DNA of 18,664 nucleotides. It comes from Penaeus vannamei (taxonomy: Eukaryota; Arthropoda; Malacostraca; Decapoda; Penaeidae). Shown here piece by piece: positions 18,181 through 18,664 of the stretch (within the stretch, counting starts at the first letter, position 1; every line of letters starts with the position of its first letter). A program made the translations under genes and the position numbers. The stretch lies in contig NC_091577.1 in the NCBI RefSeq assembly GCF_042767895.1, forward strand, positions 16,417,386-16,436,049, given 5' to 3'. The notes below the pieces were generated by a model that did not search any database, was not told the origin of the DNA, and was given only the letters and a program-made list of their open reading frames with translations.

Positions 18181-18664
18181 GGTGACTGCATGGCTACGAG
18201 TCACTTGAACAACATATGAGCACCACACTCATGCCATGCCACCATACCACACCACGTCACGGCTCACACAATACCACATGACCAACATTATAAGTACTAC
18301 ACGGTATAGGAACATGCATGCACTATGTCAATACCACATGAACATAGCATATCCTATTATACTACATGGCTTTCGGTTCACTCTACATTATATGGCACTA
18401 TGGGCACTACACCACTACGCTATGAACGACGTACCGTCACTATACCACACCACGCTACTATACCACGAAATTGTGACACCACGCCGTTATACCGAGCCTT
18501 GTCATACCACACCACTACACCATGCCCTGTCACACCACACCACTACATCACGCTCCCGTCACACCGCACAACACCACCATACCATGCCCTGTCATTCTAC
18601 ACCACTACACTGACATCACACCATTACATAATGGCCACACCACACCACCACACCATGCCTGACA
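18181..18664 (+). repeat. ACCAC-rich degenerate minisatellite, runs off the window
   Basis: Imperfect copies of TACCACACCACTACACCATG and CCCTGTCACACC words. They are loose from 18181 to about 18430 and clearer from 18440 to the end, with a period near 28-60 bp. The strand is A/C-rich and poor in G. The array is cut by the window end. Confidence 0.8.

Overview
This window looks like nuclear DNA from an animal with a very large load of tandem repeats. I see no operon structure, no ribosome-binding sites and no recognisable bacterial, phage or organelle gene. Dinucleotide (TG, TC), tetranucleotide (TACA, TCTG, AAAT), polypurine/polypyrimidine and minisatellite arrays make up most of it. Such density is typical of decapod crustaceans such as shrimps and crabs. 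Cephalopods, also rich in TACA and TCTG repeats, are an alternative. The assignment is an inference from composition only.

Layout: 1-800 is a pyrimidine-rich tract. 986-1970 is a G/A-rich minisatellite with a conserved GTCGTGCATGGG core. 2381-2463 is a short GC-rich tandem repeat. 2513-3345 is an AT-rich tandem family of about 135-160 bp units. 3384-3521 is a GC-rich minisatellite. An island of ordinary complexity at 3700-4200 holds the best coding candidate, a possible last exon on the minus strand (3717-3882). Two TACA microsatellites follow (4211-4948), then a TG-rich minisatellite of about 46 bp units (5035-5480) that ends near a perfect 15-bp inverted repeat (5644-5695). A GA-rich minisatellite of about 50 bp units fills 5820-7000 and decays to 8060. 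TG and TCTG repeats (8393-9018) lead into a huge polypyrimidine block (9019-13275). At 13276-13345 the purine strand switches, with a 7-bp inverted repeat at the switch, and a polypurine block follows to 14690. TG (14782-15034) and TC (15114-15380) tracts precede a 1.54-kb array of 129 twelve-base units (15576-17117) built from two alternating variants. An 11-bp perfect hairpin (17193-17227) lies 75 bp beyond it. The last 1.4 kb holds a cluster of CACCTG sites, 21-bp and 24-bp tandem repeats, a 44-bp uninterrupted CG tract (17894-17937), a weak last-exon candidate (18040-18111) and an ACCAC-rich minisatellite that runs off the end.

No complete gene can be supported. Long open frames, including a 1532-codon one at 8865-13463, exist because stop codons need an A and pyrimidine-only strands have almost none; in the 12-bp array, the unit itself has no stop in two frames per strand. 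Nothing here shows genes working together. The structures most worth a second look are the two-state 12-bp array, the hairpins beside repeat boundaries, the minus-strand exon candidate and the AT-rich repeat with Pol III-like internal motifs.
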